From Legionella longbeachae (lineage in GTDB: Bacteria; Pseudomonadota; Gammaproteobacteria; Legionellales; Legionellaceae), in contig JACPOX010000291.1 in the NCBI GenBank assembly GCA_016191305.1, forward strand, positions 1-5,496: a stretch of DNA of 5,496 nt, given 5' to 3'. Both the position numbers and the translations under genes were made by a program. This document shows positions 5,042-5,496 of this stretch, piece after piece; the stretch's first letter is position 1; every line of letters begins with the position of its first letter. The notes beneath the pieces were generated by a model. That model was given only the letters and a program-made list of their open reading frames with translations. It had not been told where the DNA came from and made no database searches.

Positions 5042-5496
5042 TCACGATAAATAATCTTCCTTATTTCTACTATGTGAACTCATTTTAGATTTAATAAATG
5101 AAAAATAACTTATTAAATCATCAAGGTCCTTATTATTTAAACCAATGTAACTAGAGCCACTCATTCGTCCCTTAGGGAGCTTTCGTACTGATTGAGGATC
5201 TCGAATAAATTGTTTCAGTTGGCGGACATTTGGATATAAATCAAGAGGATTATTTGGTGAACTCAAATCTGGACCGATATTGGCTTGTCCTATGTGGTTT
5301 ATTGTATGACAAGATGAACAGTGACTCACGTATATTTTATAACCTTTTAAAATAGTTTTTTTATTACTTGGAGGAATATCTTTTGGCGGGGCAATAACTA
5401 TTGATTCATCTACGGCTGTGTGTTCGACAATTTTGACCACACTCCATACCCAATATTCGTCAGAAATATAGGAACGTTCTGGATTTGTCCATATGA
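5042..5496 (-). CDS. C-terminal c-type cytochrome domain of a longer protein (5' end outside window)
   Basis: The frame stays open to the right edge, so the N-terminus is missing; 150 residues are visible. A GTG at 5440 is in frame but is probably internal, since coding-like sequence (SDEYWVWSVVK) continues upstream of it. The visible part has a Pro-rich linker (APPKDIPPSNKK), then a class I cytochrome c domain: the haem-binding motif CSSCH (5306-5320), IGPDL about ten residues later, and a probable distal methionine ligand in KGRMSG, followed by a C-terminal helix (LNNKDLDDLISYFSFI). Covalent haem implies periplasmic maturation, so an export signal should lie in the missing part. The upstream portion looks like the end of another periplasmic domain, so this may be a fusion of an unknown domain with an electron-transfer cytochrome. 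The redox partner is unknown. It lies upstream of mlaA on the same strand. Confidence 0.8.
   Translation of the reverse strand, partial: IWTNPERSYISDEYWVWSVVKIVEHTAVDESIVIAPPKDIPPSNKKTILKGYKIYVSHCSSCHTINHIGQANIGPDLSSPNNPLDLYPNVRQLKQFIRDPQSVRKLPKGRMSGSSYIGLNNKDLDDLISYFSFIKSKMSSHSRNKEDYLS

Noticed and set aside
5438..5440. GTG at 5440 as the start of a 132-residue cytochrome
   Set aside because: The frame stays open to the window edge with protein-like sequence, and the 132-residue form would lack the export signal a c-type cytochrome needs.

Overview
The window is AT-rich, densely coded gammaproteobacterial chromosome. The A. ferrooxidans-type GshA next to GshB, an MlaA lipoprotein, and the codon and base composition together suggest Legionella or a close relative in the Legionellales. 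This is inferred from gene content and style; no rRNA or other definitive marker is present.

Layout, left to right. (1) Bases 2-517 (+) are the last 171 codons of a gene that begins outside the window. I recognise no family. It ends in a polar, acidic tail and a tandem stop, followed by a GC-rich hairpin at 524-544. (2) Bases 552-1608 (-) hold a compact three-gene unit. In transcription order it encodes a small exported protein, a two-helix membrane protein and a single-domain rhodanese, with a 30-bp gap and then a 14-bp overlap. (3) Bases 1609-1984 are an AT-rich divergent intergenic region with candidate promoters, a 10-bp inverted repeat and a nine-codon mini-ORF overlapping the next start. 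(4) Bases 1985-4158 (+) are gshA and gshB, the two steps of glutathione synthesis, coupled through a TAATG overlap. (5) A hairpin at 4158-4184 separates them from the convergent mlaA lipoprotein gene (4211-4972, -). (6) Bases 5042-5496 (-) are the C-terminal part of a c-type cytochrome gene that runs off the right edge.

The most notable observation is in gshB. Its product matches bacterial glutathione synthetase from end to end except for about 25 consecutive residues that are missing, in frame, at 4077/4078. By comparison with E. coli GshB (from memory), the missing block is residues 266-290, which carries the Mg2+-ligating D273, E281 and N283. The reading frame and the final 26 residues are intact. 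The gene therefore looks like an in-frame deletion allele that probably lacks glutathione synthetase activity, beside an apparently intact gshA. If real, the cell may accumulate gamma-glutamylcysteine or rely on a second enzyme; it could also be an assembly or strain-specific event.

I see no mobile element, CRISPR array, tRNA or rRNA, and no clear evidence of a wholly new multi-gene system. The least explained parts are the 5'-truncated gene at the left and the exported/membrane/rhodanese cluster.
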